DNA of 64,000 bases from Cordilura impudica (taxonomy: Eukaryota; Arthropoda; Insecta; Diptera; Scathophagidae). The notes below the pieces were generated by a model. It worked only from the letters and a program-made list of their open reading frames with translations. It ran no database searches and had not been told where the DNA came from. A program made the position numbers and the translations under genes. Within the stretch, counting starts at the first letter, position 1, and every line of letters starts with the position of its first letter. This document shows positions 1 to 11,311 of the stretch, one piece after another. The DNA is taken from assembly GCA_963682025.1 (NCBI GenBank), contig OY821518.1, forward strand, positions 231,670,500-231,734,499, given 5' to 3'.

Positions 1-380
1 GATTTCATTCGAATGTTTTTATTTTTAATTCTTCAAATCAATCACTGCGAGGTTTTTATCGACTAATTTTTTGTTCTTTTAAATTTTTTGCTATTAATAA
101 AAAACCGGTTAACCGGTTATTTAAATTCGGTTTTATTCAAAGTGTTTTATTTGTATAAAGTGTTCTTTTATTCTTCAACTCAACCACATCACCATTTTTT
201 TTATCACCTAAATAGAGAGCCGCATAATTAAATTCGGTTCAATACGAGCTCATATTTTCCTAATTAAGTGGATTAAGTGGTCATTTGCTTATATTTATAA
301 ATGTATGTTGTTTTATTTAATTAACTTATGAAATTTAAAGTAAACAAAATTTTTTTATAAAAAAAAAATTAAAAATGTAT
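1..380. other. AT-rich sequence, nothing recognised
   Basis: No open frame with recognisable protein similarity, no repeat shared with the rest of the window. It may be the flank into which the following LINE inserted. Confidence 0.5.
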
Positions 381-2909
381 ATTATTGGATTTATTCTTTG
401 TCAGTGATATGAAAAAAGTTCTTTTATATGACCAGTTATCAGTACCTTGTTTCTCTAAACATGATTTGATATTCCTAACCTTTAATTTTCAGTTGCAGTA
501 TGTATGTGATGAAACTACTTTCTATGATTTTAAGAATATGAATTATGTTCTGATGTCCTTTGAGCTATCCAATATTGATTGGAACTCTATATATTATATG
601 CCTTTGGTTGAAGATCAACTGAATTTCGTAGAATACAACTTGTCAAATGTTTTTAATGCATCTGTTCCAGTCAAAACAGTTAAACACAATGCTAGGAAAA
701 AAACCATGGTTCAATGCAGGAATCAAATCAGCGATCGCTCGTAGAGATTTGAATTATAAATGTTGGAAAACTTTAAAAACTACAGAATTCCAAACTGAGT
801 ACTGCAATACTAGAAAAGAAGTTAATAGGATGATAAAAAGTGCAAAATCTGAATATTATTCTCGTTGTTTTTCATCAGCTATTGGGTAAAAAAACACTTA
901 GAAAACTATACGCGAAATTGGTGTTGGTAAATCACCATTTGTGAATGCTGCTGCAATAGACGTAGATGTAATCAATGAGTCGTTTACAACTCTCCCTAAT
1001 GTTCCATCGAATATTAGTTATTATGAACAATGGCCTACTATTCCTGGTAATAGTTTCTCCTTTAATTGCGTAATTGAATCGGATGTTATATCGAGTTGCC
1101 TTGCTATAAAGTCAAATGCTGTTGGGTTTGACAACATCCATCCGAAATTTTTGAGGATTATAATCCCGCTAATTATACCTTATATCACATATATTTTTAA
1201 TAATATCATCACGAAGAATGTTTATCCCAAGAACTGGAAATATGCTAAAATTATATCCACCCCAAAATCAAACAATGAATATCGCCCAATTGCTATATTG
1301 CCTTACTTATCTAAAGTGTTTGAATGATTACTCCATCAACAAATTGTTAAGTACGTTAATGATAAAGGGTTGTTTACAAAAAGACAATCTGGATTTCGAC
1401 GCAGTCACAGCTGCATAACTGCCCTTATTGATGTTTCTGAAGAAATCCGTAGCAAACTTGATGATGGAAATATCTCATTCCTTGTTCTTCTAGACCATTC
1501 CAAGGCATTTGACACTGTGGACCATGAAGTTCTCTGCTTAAAGCTGCTCACAATGTATAATTTCTCAACTTTATCAACACGTTTAATTTCATCGTACTTA
1601 TCAGGCCGAAGTCAATCTGATTGTGTAAATAATAAAATATCTCGCTCGTTACCTGTTTTGAAAGGCGTGCCACAAGGGTCAATACTTGTGCCACTACTTT
1701 TTACACTCTATATAAATGATTTGGAACAAAAACTACAATACTGTAATGTACACATGTACGCTGATGATGTACAACTTTATATAAGTGGTGACTCAACTAA
1801 TATAAATAACTGTGTTGAGAAACTAAATTCCGATCTAAAACATGTTTATGAATGGGCAAATTCGAATGGATTATGTATAAATCCCAAGAAGTCTAAGTGT
1901 TTGGTAATTGCCAAGAAAAATTTAAAGTTGTCCGTTGAACCATTAATAATGCTTGATAACAATAAAATTGAAATTGTATCTACGGCCAAAAATCTTGGTA
2001 TCACTTTTAATTGTACACTTACATGATCTGACCACATAAATGCTGCTGCAGGAAAAACATTTGCAAAGTTACGATCTCTTTGGAATACTCAATTTTTTAC
2101 ACCACCTAATATTAGAATTCTACTTGCAAAATCTTATTTAATACCTACATTACTATATGGTTGCGAAATATATGCTAGTTGTGACTCAAGGAGTCTGACA
2201 AAACTTATATCTACTTACAACGCTATACTGAGATATGTTTTTAATTTGAGGAAATATGACCACATCTCTCAGTACTCTAAAAAGCTATATGGAGTTACAA
2301 TTACTAATCTCTTGAAAATAAGAACTTTGATCCTCTTACACAAAATCGTATACACTCATGAACCACCATACCTCTTCGAAAGAATCCAATTTACACGTTC
2401 TAGTAGATCTAATGACATTACACATATAAGACATCGAAGTTTAACATCTGACTGGCAATTCTATGTTAATTCAGTCCGTCTTTGGAACACACTACCTTCG
2501 ACCATTAAATTTATAAGCAACGCTCTGCATTTTAAAAGAGAACTCTTTCTGTACTACTCATAACAACTTTTAATTTTGATTTTTGATATTATTATATTAT
2601 TATTTTTCTATGCTATTGTAATCTTGTTATTAATTATATTATATAAGAAGGTTTTTAATTGAATTATTTAATGTTTAATGTTCAATGTAAAATTTTATTC
2701 TAATTTTTTGATTCTCCTATGTTGATATCCATATCTTCTATTACTCAATGTTTTTCTTTAATAATCTATTGAATTATTCTTTAATTTTACTTTAAGCAAT
2801 GTAAAATTTCCATAATGCTTTTTTACTTGTTACTAATCCTGTACTTTAATTATAAGATTTATGTCTTGTTGTATAGGATACTATAATAAATAAATAAATA
2901 AATAAATAT
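381..2909 (+). mobile_element. 5'-truncated Jockey/CR1-like non-LTR retrotransposon (LINE)
   Basis: Starts abruptly inside an endonuclease domain (the SKHDLIFL motif near 460) and ends after a ~320 bp 3' region in a (AAAT)n tail at 2884-2909. The truncated 5' end and simple-repeat tail are the signature of target-primed reverse transcription. The clade call (Jockey or CR1) rests on recalled family resemblance of the reverse transcriptase and is not certain. Confidence 0.85.
385..2563 (+). pseudogene. LINE ORF2 pseudogene: endonuclease C-terminus plus reverse transcriptase
   Basis: The order is the end of the AP-endonuclease (385-~570), a linker, then the RT. The frame beginning at 385 shifts into the frame of 647 around position 700, and two stops lie near 887-901. 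From 941 to 2563 a single frame is open except for two TGA codons at 1325 and 2024. RT hallmarks visible include the fingers motif YRPIAILPYLSKVFE, LLDHSKAFDTVDH, GVPQGSIL and the catalytic YADD (HMYADDVQLY). The C-terminal half ends WNTLPSTIKF...FKRELF, typical of these LINEs. Both TGAs could be C-to-T or G-to-A transitions of CGA and TGG. The copy is dead but recently so in its 3' two thirds. Confidence 0.85.
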
Positions 2910-3335
2910 GAAGAAATAATTAATTTTTAATTATTAAGCAAAATATGTGTTTTCTTTTTTAATTTTGATTTCCAATGAACGAATGTACTCCCCAAAAAAT
3001 GGTCACTCTAAATTGAAAATTAAACCAAATTTTCCCCTTTCGCGATTACACTCAACCGTGTCAATGAAAAGATCCAAAAACGAAATAGCACATGGAACAC
3101 ATTCGTTCACATATTTTTGTTTTGTTTTTAGCTCGAAATGTACTTCAACATCGTAATTTTCTGTGAATTTAATTTCATGTGTGCTCTTTGATGTGATAGA
3201 ATTTTAATTGAAAAACTCTAATATGTGTGTAATTTGATAGTTTAATTAAATTAAAAGATTTGTAACCAAATCAAAATGAAATATAATGTAAGATTTGATA
3301 AGATCTCATATATAATTAAATAATATTGTATTAAA
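2910..3335. other. AT-rich sequence, nothing recognised
   Basis: A short open frame (2947-3156) has no recognisable motif and biased composition. I see no feature here. Confidence 0.5.
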
Positions 3336-3354
3336 CAAGTGAGAAAATTATATA

Positions 3355-4868
3355 CAGTAATACCCCGTGTTACGTACACTCGTTTTACGTACACTCGCAC
3401 TTAAGTACTTCTCATTTTTATTCCCATTTCCCCATTATAAGTGCAATGATTCACACTTACGTACAAGTAAATTTTTATACTTACGTTTTTTGCAATTTAT
3501 AGAAAAAAAAATTATGTACTAGAATAACAAATTATGAATGTAAAATTGGAACGACGTGTTTTTGTATGTGTGTACATTATTTCTATAAAACATAAATTTT
3601 GTAATCGTATAAAAACGGAAAGTCCCCTTTTATATGAAACCTAAATTTCGAGTTGAATTTTTACCTCCAAACACCACATCTATCCTTCAACCCATAGACC
3701 AGTGTGTTATCGCATCATTTAAATCTGAACTATTTAAAAAAAAACTTTCAATAAAATAATTGCTGCAATTGACAGTAAAGAAGGTTCAGGTAGGGAAGTT
3801 TTCAAAAAAGTTTGGGCGGAATACAATATTTTAGATTGCATAAAAACAATTCGAGACACCTGGAATGATATTTCAGTTTCTACAATGAAATAGGCATGTA
3901 ATAAATTATTTCCGCAAGAAACAAAAGATAGGGAAGATTGTGAAGATAATAACGCTGAAATCATTTGCAATATTGTAGATACGGCGCAACATCTAGAGTT
4001 AGAAGTAGATTCAAATGATGTTGAACCTCTCAACAATGAAGATCTTAGAATTAAAATTTAGTATGCAACGTCGTAGAAAAATCCACTCAATCTGAAGGAC
4101 TAACATCCAAAATTTTATGAGATGCTTTCCAATGTTTTCAAAATGGAATGGCTCCTTTTGAAAAATACGATCCAGATTTTGAGAGGAGTTCATAGGTTAA
4201 CAAAGACATTATGGACGCATATGCCTGTTATTCGGAATTATACAAGGAAATGAAAAAACATAGTAAACAAAGCTCTTTAAAAGATTTTTTTGCTACAAAA
4301 ACTATATCACCTAGCTCAAAATCAAAAGAAAATCGGAATTTGACATCGACTTCAGGAAGTCGCAAGACTTTTTCAATAAGTTCATCTACATCTCCTGACT
4401 CACTAGCAAAAAAGCGTTTAGCGGTTCATTACACCACTTATGAATATGAAGATGATAAATCATTCTCTATGTCATCGAGCAATTAAATTTGAATTGCAAC
4501 ATTATGCCAATTGAATTCTATATTTAAATACATGGCCCCCGACCTAAGAGCACCCAACCGCTTACAGTTTCTGTGGGGATTTTTTTAATTATACTCCTAC
4601 CTTCGCACAACCTCCCCCCTCATGTTTATTTTTTGAGTTTTGTTTAATATGTTTATGAATTTGTTTTTTGTTTTTTTTTTAATACACGTTAAATATAGCA
4701 TAAAAAATATAAACGTATGAAATAAAAATGTAAAACTACATACATACATATATCCCTCATTTTCTTTTTGTATATATATCTATTGTTTTAGTTTGTTCGC
4801 TTTACGTACATTTTTGTTTTACGTACACGCTCCGGTCCCGAAGTGTACGTAAGTGCGGGGTATTACTG
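3355..4868 (+). mobile_element. Tigger/pogo-family DNA transposon, deleted
   Basis: Terminal inverted repeats CAGTAATACCCCG at 3355 and its complement CGGGGTATTACTG ending at 4868, flanked by TA on both sides, as in pogo/Tigger elements. Sub-terminal TTACGTACAC motifs recur in inverted orientation at both ends. At about 1.5 kb it keeps only the 3' half of the transposase, so it is an internally deleted copy. Confidence 0.88.
3649..4489 (+). pseudogene. Tigger transposase C-terminal half, broken
   Basis: The frame starts with the diagnostic block FLPPNTTSILQPIDQ (3655-3702), which holds the third catalytic aspartate of pogo/Tigger DDD transposases. A frameshift in an A run near 3740 moves the reading into the IAAIDSKEGSGREVFKKVW segment, followed by DTWNDISVSTMK and an in-frame stop at ~3891. 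Further stops and shifts follow, and the tail (4211-4489) is a Ser-rich C-terminus preceded by a LKDFF segment of the kind seen in Tigger proteins. The N-terminal CENP-B-like DNA-binding domain and first two catalytic aspartates are absent. Confidence 0.8.
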
Positions 4869-5540
4869 TATATATACGATACCCTATAACATGGTTTAGA
4901 GACCCTATCTCTTCAGTCCAACTAATTGGATATAGAAAATTAGCATAAACCAATTTTGAGTGGCTTTGTTATTAATTTTTTTGACCATATTTGGTAAAGT
5001 CACTTATATTTTGAAAAAACATATACAAACCAAATTTGAGTAAAATCTATGAAATATTTTTGTTTTTTGATAGATTTAAGTGAAAATCTGGAAGCAGCTT
5101 TATACGAGGGCTATAACAAAGAATTGCCATATGGGGTCTATTTTTGGACAAATGATAAATAGATATAATAAACACACTCAAACCCAATTTGACCGCGATC
5201 TATGTATATGATAATTTGGATTTTATGGCAATTTGAGTTGATTTCATAGGGGGCTAGGTGTGAACATGGATCGAATTTCACCAATTTTAATAGCGTTCAT
5301 CATATGGCCGATAAAAGCTTATATACCAAATTTCAATAAAATATATTCATATTTGCGACCTGTAGTTCGATTACAAGGTTTACATGGACACACAGACGGA
5401 CGGACATCGCTAAATCGACTCAGAAAGTGATTCTGTGTCGATCGGTATAATAAAAGATGGGTCTAGGTCAAATATTTTTAGTAGTTACAAACTGCAGCAC
5501 AAAGTCATTATACCCAAACCACATAGCGCTATAGGGTATA

Positions 5541-5819
5541 AAAACAAACCAACATAATTTGATATAATTGCAGCTTATTATAGCAATTTGGATCAATTTG
5601 TATTCAATGATGTATTAATTAAATCGTAATATACATACAGAAATGAACCCGATGCAAACTAATTAATTTTGTAGTTAGTTTTGTTATTACTGGAAAAATG
5701 TATTCCTAATTATAACAAACGCCATCTATGTAAGTATTAAATTTAAATAATGAAGTTTGATATATGTTTTTTCGACTTTAAGTTTAGTTAATATATTTTA
5801 ATTTTTATTTGTATCTACC
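5541..5819. other. AT-rich spacer, nothing recognised
   Basis: No motif or repeat recognised. Confidence 0.5.
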
Positions 5820-6029
5820 ATTACACCGCGGAACATTTACGGGGTCATTGTCTGGGGAGTAAGAAATTTCAAGTCAGGGTGAAAGTACTAGGCCATTATA
5901 GTACGAGGGCGGATCAATAAGTCCGCGACTTTTTGAACTTCCCTCGAAGTTATATGAAATGCAACACTGCTTCCATCAAGTACCACCTGTTAATAGACTA
6001 CTGTAAAATGTTGAGCAAGTTCCGTCATT

Positions 6030-8954
6030 ATACCCTCCACTCCAGTGTGCAGAGGGTATATATAAGTTTGTCATTCCGTTTGTAATAATTAGAAAAAAAA
6101 TTTTGGACCCCATAAAATATATATATTTGTGATCCTTATAACAACCGGAGTTGATATAGCGATGTCCGTCTGTCCGTCTGTGGAAATCACGATGACGGCA
6201 TCAATCGGGCAACTAGGGTGCTCGTTGACATAAAAAATGATTCATTAACATTCTGAAAAGTTTGCTATTTTAAATCGTCCAAATCGGTTAATTAGGGCCC
6301 GAGATTTGAATGAAGAACTAAAAAAAAGTCTTGAAAAAATATAATTTCTATGTTGTTCTTGTCACGATCACGCCCTCAATAGGATAGCTAGGGTGATAAT
6401 TTTTAGTGAGAATGATTCACCAAATTCATGGAAAGATTTCTATTTCAAAAATCAATTAAATCGGTGGAATAGGTCCAGGGAAATCTGAAAAAGTAAAAAA
6501 AAAAAAATTAAAAACATGATGTTTCTATATTGTTCTTGTTGTTATTCTAAATGTTGCATTGTTTTCATAGCTGGACTTGTTGTTTTTGTGGTCGTTGTGG
6601 TAATAATATAATAAAAACAAACCCTTTGTAAATTTTTTTTATCAACTCTGGTAGAAAAATTTAAAAGTTTCCATTGTTTTGGCATCACTAAAAAAATTTG
6701 TTAGGTCATTTCTGTCATTTCAAAAATTTCAGATTGATTGGGTCACGGGAAAGTGATTAAAATCGATCCAAAATTTGTTCGACAAGCAGACACTACGAGT
6801 TAATGTAAAGGGAGTAAAAATTCACCAACATATAAAGCAAATAATGCTAAAATACCTAGTTGTTAATTTAAAAAAAAAAACAATGTAAATTTAGCAAAAA
6901 AAAAAATTTATGTATTAATTTATTTAAAGAGAAAAACACAAAAACAACGTTTGATGTTGCATTTTTTATGTGTAATATTTACATATACATACATACACAT
7001 ATTAAATAATACAAATAATATACATATACATTCTATATATGTATCTAGATCCATAATAACTGCATGTTAGAAATAAATCGGTATATTATTTTATTTACAT
7101 AAATTTCTGCAATATTTTGTTGTGGGGAAAATACATTTCTTTTGCATTAACAGAGTGTCACTTCATTTTGCTCAGCGTGACTATGCCGCAGTAGATGGCG
7201 CCACAATTTTTGTTCTAATAAGCTTTGCAATAGTTATTTCTATTTTAACATGAATGTCAATATTTTCAACTAGATATCATACAGAACAATGTTAAGAGTA
7301 TACACGGACTGGTCTTTTATTTCATACGTTTTTCCATTATTCTTTTACAAATATGATCATAAGTTTGGCATGTTAACTTTTTGTTGTCTTTATAAAATAG
7401 AGTTACCGAATTGATCAATGAGTTTTTTGCTTTACATAGTTATATAGAACTATTATTCTGCTTTACCTACAAAATATCTGATTGCGATTACATCTAATTT
7501 TTAAAAATTGTTTATAATTACTAAAGCATTATTATTCACATAAATAAAAAATTGCACTTTTAAATTTTCCATTCAAATTTAAGAAAATATCAATTCTAAA
7601 AACTGGAATTAAAATTTCCAATTATAAATTAGAAAATATTAATTGAATTTCAGAAAATCATATCAAAACGTCGGAAATAATAACTTTAAATTTAGAAGAC
7701 ATCAATTGCATCTTTAATATATAAATTTTATTCGTTAAACACAAATTGAAATTCCAAAAAAAAAGATACCAAATATGTTTACATTTAAAAATGTTTACAT
7801 TTAAAAAAAATATTGCCATTCAGGAGAAATTAATAATTTTCAGTACCGCGATTCAGTAACTTCTTTAACGATAGTCGAATCGTTAAAAAAAGAAAATTGC
7901 AAAATTATCAGTAAAATTTTTAAACGATATTCGCTATTGTTAAAGTCAGCTGTTGTTTTTATCTAAAATGTTTGTGTTGTTTATTCAATCGATAAAAACT
8001 TAAATTTTTAGGTTGAAATGTCGTCATACATATGTAATTAAAAATCATAAAATAGTGAACATATTTTGCTTTTATTAAAAACTTTTTTATATAAATAAAA
8101 AAATTAAATAGCTTATTCAATTCATTATTTCATTTTCAAATAAATAAACAGAAATATTAGTAAAAAAATAAAGATATTAAACATAAACCTAGTAACGAAG
8201 TAATTTGTTTTTTCTATTCTTTGTGTTTTTCGCTTATTTTGACAGAGATGCCACACGTTTACAATTTAAATAAATAGAAAAATAGATTTGTCGACTGTCG
8301 TTAAGATGTATGTACTTAGTGAATCACTTAATCCTTAGTGCAAACAACAATAGCTGTCTATATATTTTGCGATTGTCGGATCGTTGAAATTTACAGAATC
8401 GGACTACAGAAAACATTAATTTACATTCAATGAATTTTAGAAAACCTCAAATGATATTTAAGAATTGCCAACATAAAACTTGTTACATAAATAAACGCAA
8501 TTTGATGAGAATGTTATATTTGTATATAAATTTTTACAATTTTTTTTTGGATGAAAATTTGAAGTTTTTCAGAAAATAAAGATAACAAATTATTTTATTT
8601 AAAATGTTTGGGACTTTTGGTTTTTTGCGTTTGGCATCCCTAATTTGATTATTTATTATTATAAATTTAAATATTTGGCCAATTAAAAGAAACTATACAG
8701 CCATCTCCAATAAGCACGATTTAATGCATATAGCCAGCATACACAACCATTACCTTCAATGGAGGTTAGGGCGAGCTATTTAATTAGCAAAAACTAAATT
8801 AAACGAGAAGTTATGTCATATAACCGGAAACGCATGCATATAGGAAACGCATGCATATTTTTCCAATATTTTGTTTACATATATTATCAATACTCAAACC
8901 GAGGTGGAGGGTATCAAAGATTCGGCACAGCCGAATTTAACACTCTTACTTGTT
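6030..8954 (+). mobile_element. Large HINE-like element nested in mariner
   Basis: Begins ATACCCTCCACTCC at 6030 and ends with the palindrome ATTCGGCACAGCCGAAT followed by CTTACTTG (8945-8952). It interrupts the mariner 5' untranslated region at a TT dinucleotide: TT at 6028-6029 is repeated at 8953-8954, and the mariner text resumes immediately. A short GTCY tract (gtccgtctgtccgtctgtgg) lies at ~6164-6183. The 2.9 kb interior is AT-rich and I recognise no gene in it; it may itself contain further insertions. Confidence 0.75.
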
Positions 8955-9007
8955 TACTTTGTGTTTAACAGCTGTTCAAAACAGTCAATCTCGTGGTTTT
9001 TTTTTAA

Positions 9008-9950
9008 ATGGAAAAAAGCGAATTTCGAGTGCTGATTAAACATTATTTTTTGCGCCAAGAAAAAGCTTGATAAATACTATGGCGATTCTGCACCATCGAT
9101 TTCAATGGTAAAAATGTGGTTTACTGACTTTCGTTGCGGTTGCACAAATACAAATGACGCTGAACTTTCTGGACGGCCAATTGAGGTCAATACACCCGCA
9201 AAATGTCGAAAAAATTCACGATATGGTGTTGGCCGATCGAAGAGTAAAAATGCGTGTGATTGTTGGTACCATAGGCATTTCATATGGCATTGTGGTTTCG
9301 ATTTTAAATTATCAGTTGGGTTTAAGAAAGCTGTCTGACCATAAACGTAATCGTGTGACAACTTCAATGGATTGTTTGTAGTTGTTTAACCGCAATTCGA
9401 ATGAGTTTTTGCGGCGTTGTGTAACTGTGGATGAAACATGGATCCATTACAATACTCTGGAGACCAAGCAGCAGTCTAAACAATGGGTTTCTCCGGGTGA
9501 ACCGGCTCCAAAGAAGGCCAGGGTAAGTTTGTCGGAAAATAAGGTGATGGCAACAGGTTTTTGGGATGCACGCGGGATAATCCACATCGATTACCTTCAA
9601 ATTATATTATTCCAACTTACTGGACTGCTTTAAACGAGGATTTAAAAAAAAACGACCTCATATGGCCAAGAAAAAAGTTATTTTTCATCAAGATAATGCA
9701 CGGGTGCAGACGTGTGCAGTCTCGATGGCAAAATTCCATGAATTGGGCTACGAATTGGTACCTTATCCGCCATTTCTCCGGATTTAGCCCGGATTTCCTA
9801 TTTCCAAACCTAAAGAAATGGCGCGGTGGAAAGAGATTTAGCTCCAACGATGAAATTATTGATCAAACAAGTGCCTATTTTATGGACCTCGAAAAATCCT
9901 ATTTTTGGAAGGGATACAAAAATTGTAGAGATTATGTTGAAAAATAATTT
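9008..9950 (+). pseudogene. mariner transposase pseudogene (DD34D)
   Basis: From the ATG at 9008 the reading gives the N-terminal helix-turn-helix region, then breaks near 9070 and again at several points. Catalytic block 1 is intact in the frame of 9382-9633 (VTVDETWIHY, first Asp). The second block (QDNA at ~9690) and third block (PPFSPDLA at ~9770-9795) are readable in other frames. The final WxxxxxC-terminal part ends near 9950. Multiple frameshifts and at least one stop (9380) make it inactive. The motif set and TIRs match the classical mariner family rather than Tc1. Confidence 0.88.
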
Positions 9951-10082
9951 TTTTTTCTGCAAAAAAAAATGTGTTTCATTCTAAAAGTCACGGACTTATT
10001 GATCCGCCCTCGTAATATCTCCAAAGGGTTTGGCGATCTCAGGCCAAACTTTTTTTATGACCATTTATATGTTTTCCTTATC

Positions 10083-10702
10083 AATTCAATTCAATTCAAT
10101 TTCAAAATATCTTTATTTCATTTAATTTTTTATATACATATTTACAGATTTGAGATATAACTCAATATATTACAACAAATGAGATCAGTAAATTCTTTAT
10201 AATGTTTTATATAGTGTATATTAGATATTTTAAAGAAAATTAAGGAAAACCTTTATCTGATTCTAAATCTAATTCTAAAACTATAAAATTTCAAACACTA
10301 TTAGAAAAGCAGTATATATAAACGGTTTACTTTGTAAACAATTTTATAGATATAGTTTTCAGTTTGGTGATTTTTACTAAATATTTATAATGAGAATTGT
10401 CTACATGCTCTTATCAGAGGGTAAGTAGAATGCGTGTTAGAGTGAAAATAGTTTTGGCTAGACCTATAAATGAATTCATGAATTTTTTCGAATCCACTTC
10501 TAATATGTAGAAGATCTGTAGAATACCTCCAACGCAGGTTATTAATTATTTTAAGAGATTTATTTTGGATTATTTGCAATTTTTTGATATGTGTTCTGGC
10601 GGCTTTGTACCATATAGGGCAAGTAAAACTTAATGTAGGTCTTATTACAGTTTTGAAAATGAGATTTTTGTTTTTTAAGTTCAGGGACGAACGATAGTTT
10701 AT
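10083..10702 (-). mobile_element. Jockey-like LINE 3' fragment with 15-bp target duplication
   Basis: A 620 bp insert flanked by the perfect direct repeat TATGTTTTCCTTATC (10068-10082 and 10703-10717). On the minus strand it encodes the extreme C-terminus of a Jockey-type ORF2 (10385-10579, the LQIIQNKxLKIINNLRWRYS type block) and ends in an AATTG-repeat tail at 10083-10102. It is a 5'-truncated insertion into the MITE. Confidence 0.88.
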
Positions 10703-10998
10703 TATGTTTTCCTTATCTTGATGTTTGTTTGCTTAGAAAAAAACATCAGAATATCTATAGATCGTATGATAATTATTAAACATAAAATTCATTTTCATCA
10801 TACGCTCCATAGTTTTTATGATGTTTTGTTTCCATTCATAAGCAAACAACCAAGCAAACAACCATCAGGATAAGAAAATATATAAATGGTTATAAAAAAG
10901 TTTGGCCTGAGAACGCGAGGCCCTTTGGAGGTTTTACCGTACATTCATCCTGACTTGGTATTTCTCACCCCCCCATAATGGCTGTTGCACTGTGTAAT

Positions 10999-11307
10999 TA
11001 GGGGCCATAAGGAGTAAAGGCATATTTATTATTATATATACATACATATATAAATATATTTTCTATTTGATTTAACACTTTTGTAATAATTACTCGAGGC
11101 TACAATCAAAGTGCACTATTTGTTATATATTGTGGACTGCTAAAGTCGAAATTCGCAATAAAAACATGGTTGTTTCCAATTTGAAAAAAAAGAACAAAAA
11201 ATAACCTTGTCCGTAAAAATTTCTTATTGCAATTTTCTTGTTTAGCCGGCCACATAAAATATTTTTTTATGGGTTATTAATGCGAATATTCATATCAAAA
11301 ATAGGAT
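10999..11307. other. AT-rich flank of the gypsy insertion, nothing recognised
   Basis: No coding frame or repeat recognised. The last bases GGAC (11308-11311) are the left target duplication of the LTR element. Confidence 0.5.
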
Positions 11308-11311
11308 GGAC

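Larger units (their letters stand above)
3336..5540 (-). mobile_element. HINE (DINE-1/mini-me-like) copy A, split by Tigger
   Basis: Member of a ~770 bp repeat present five times in this window. The CTTACTTG-type terminus (here CTCACTTG on the minus strand) is at 3336 and the ATACCCTATA terminus at 5540. Inside is the family-wide text about 'acctagcccccat' and a degenerate GTCY tract near 5395. The body lies at 4871-5540; the first 17 bp lie left of the Tigger insertion at 3336-3352. DINE-1/mini-me elements are known fly Helentron-associated non-autonomous elements with (GTCY)n; the assignment to that class is inference from structure. Confidence 0.75.
5904..10012 (+). mobile_element. mariner transposon, split by a HINE
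   Basis: Terminal inverted repeats of about 30 bp: CGAGGGCGGATCAATAAGTC at 5904 and its near-exact complement ending at 10012, each flanked by the mariner target duplication TA (5902-5903, 10013-10014). Without the 2.9 kb HINE at 6030-8954 the element would be about 1.2 kb, a normal mariner length. Confidence 0.93.
5820..10998. mobile_element. Palindromic MITE (~450 bp net) carrying three nested insertions
   Basis: The left arm (5820-5901 continuing at 10015-10082) and the right arm (~10850-10998) are long imperfect inverted repeats, beginning ATTACAC on each strand. The left arm text around 5855-5900 (gagtaagaaatttcaagtc) recurs inverted at 10945-10975, and 10019-10075 recurs inverted at ~10870-10940. 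The element is interrupted by a mariner in its left arm and by a LINE fragment with target duplication next to it. Removing these leaves a foldback of roughly 450 bp without coding capacity. Confidence 0.75.
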
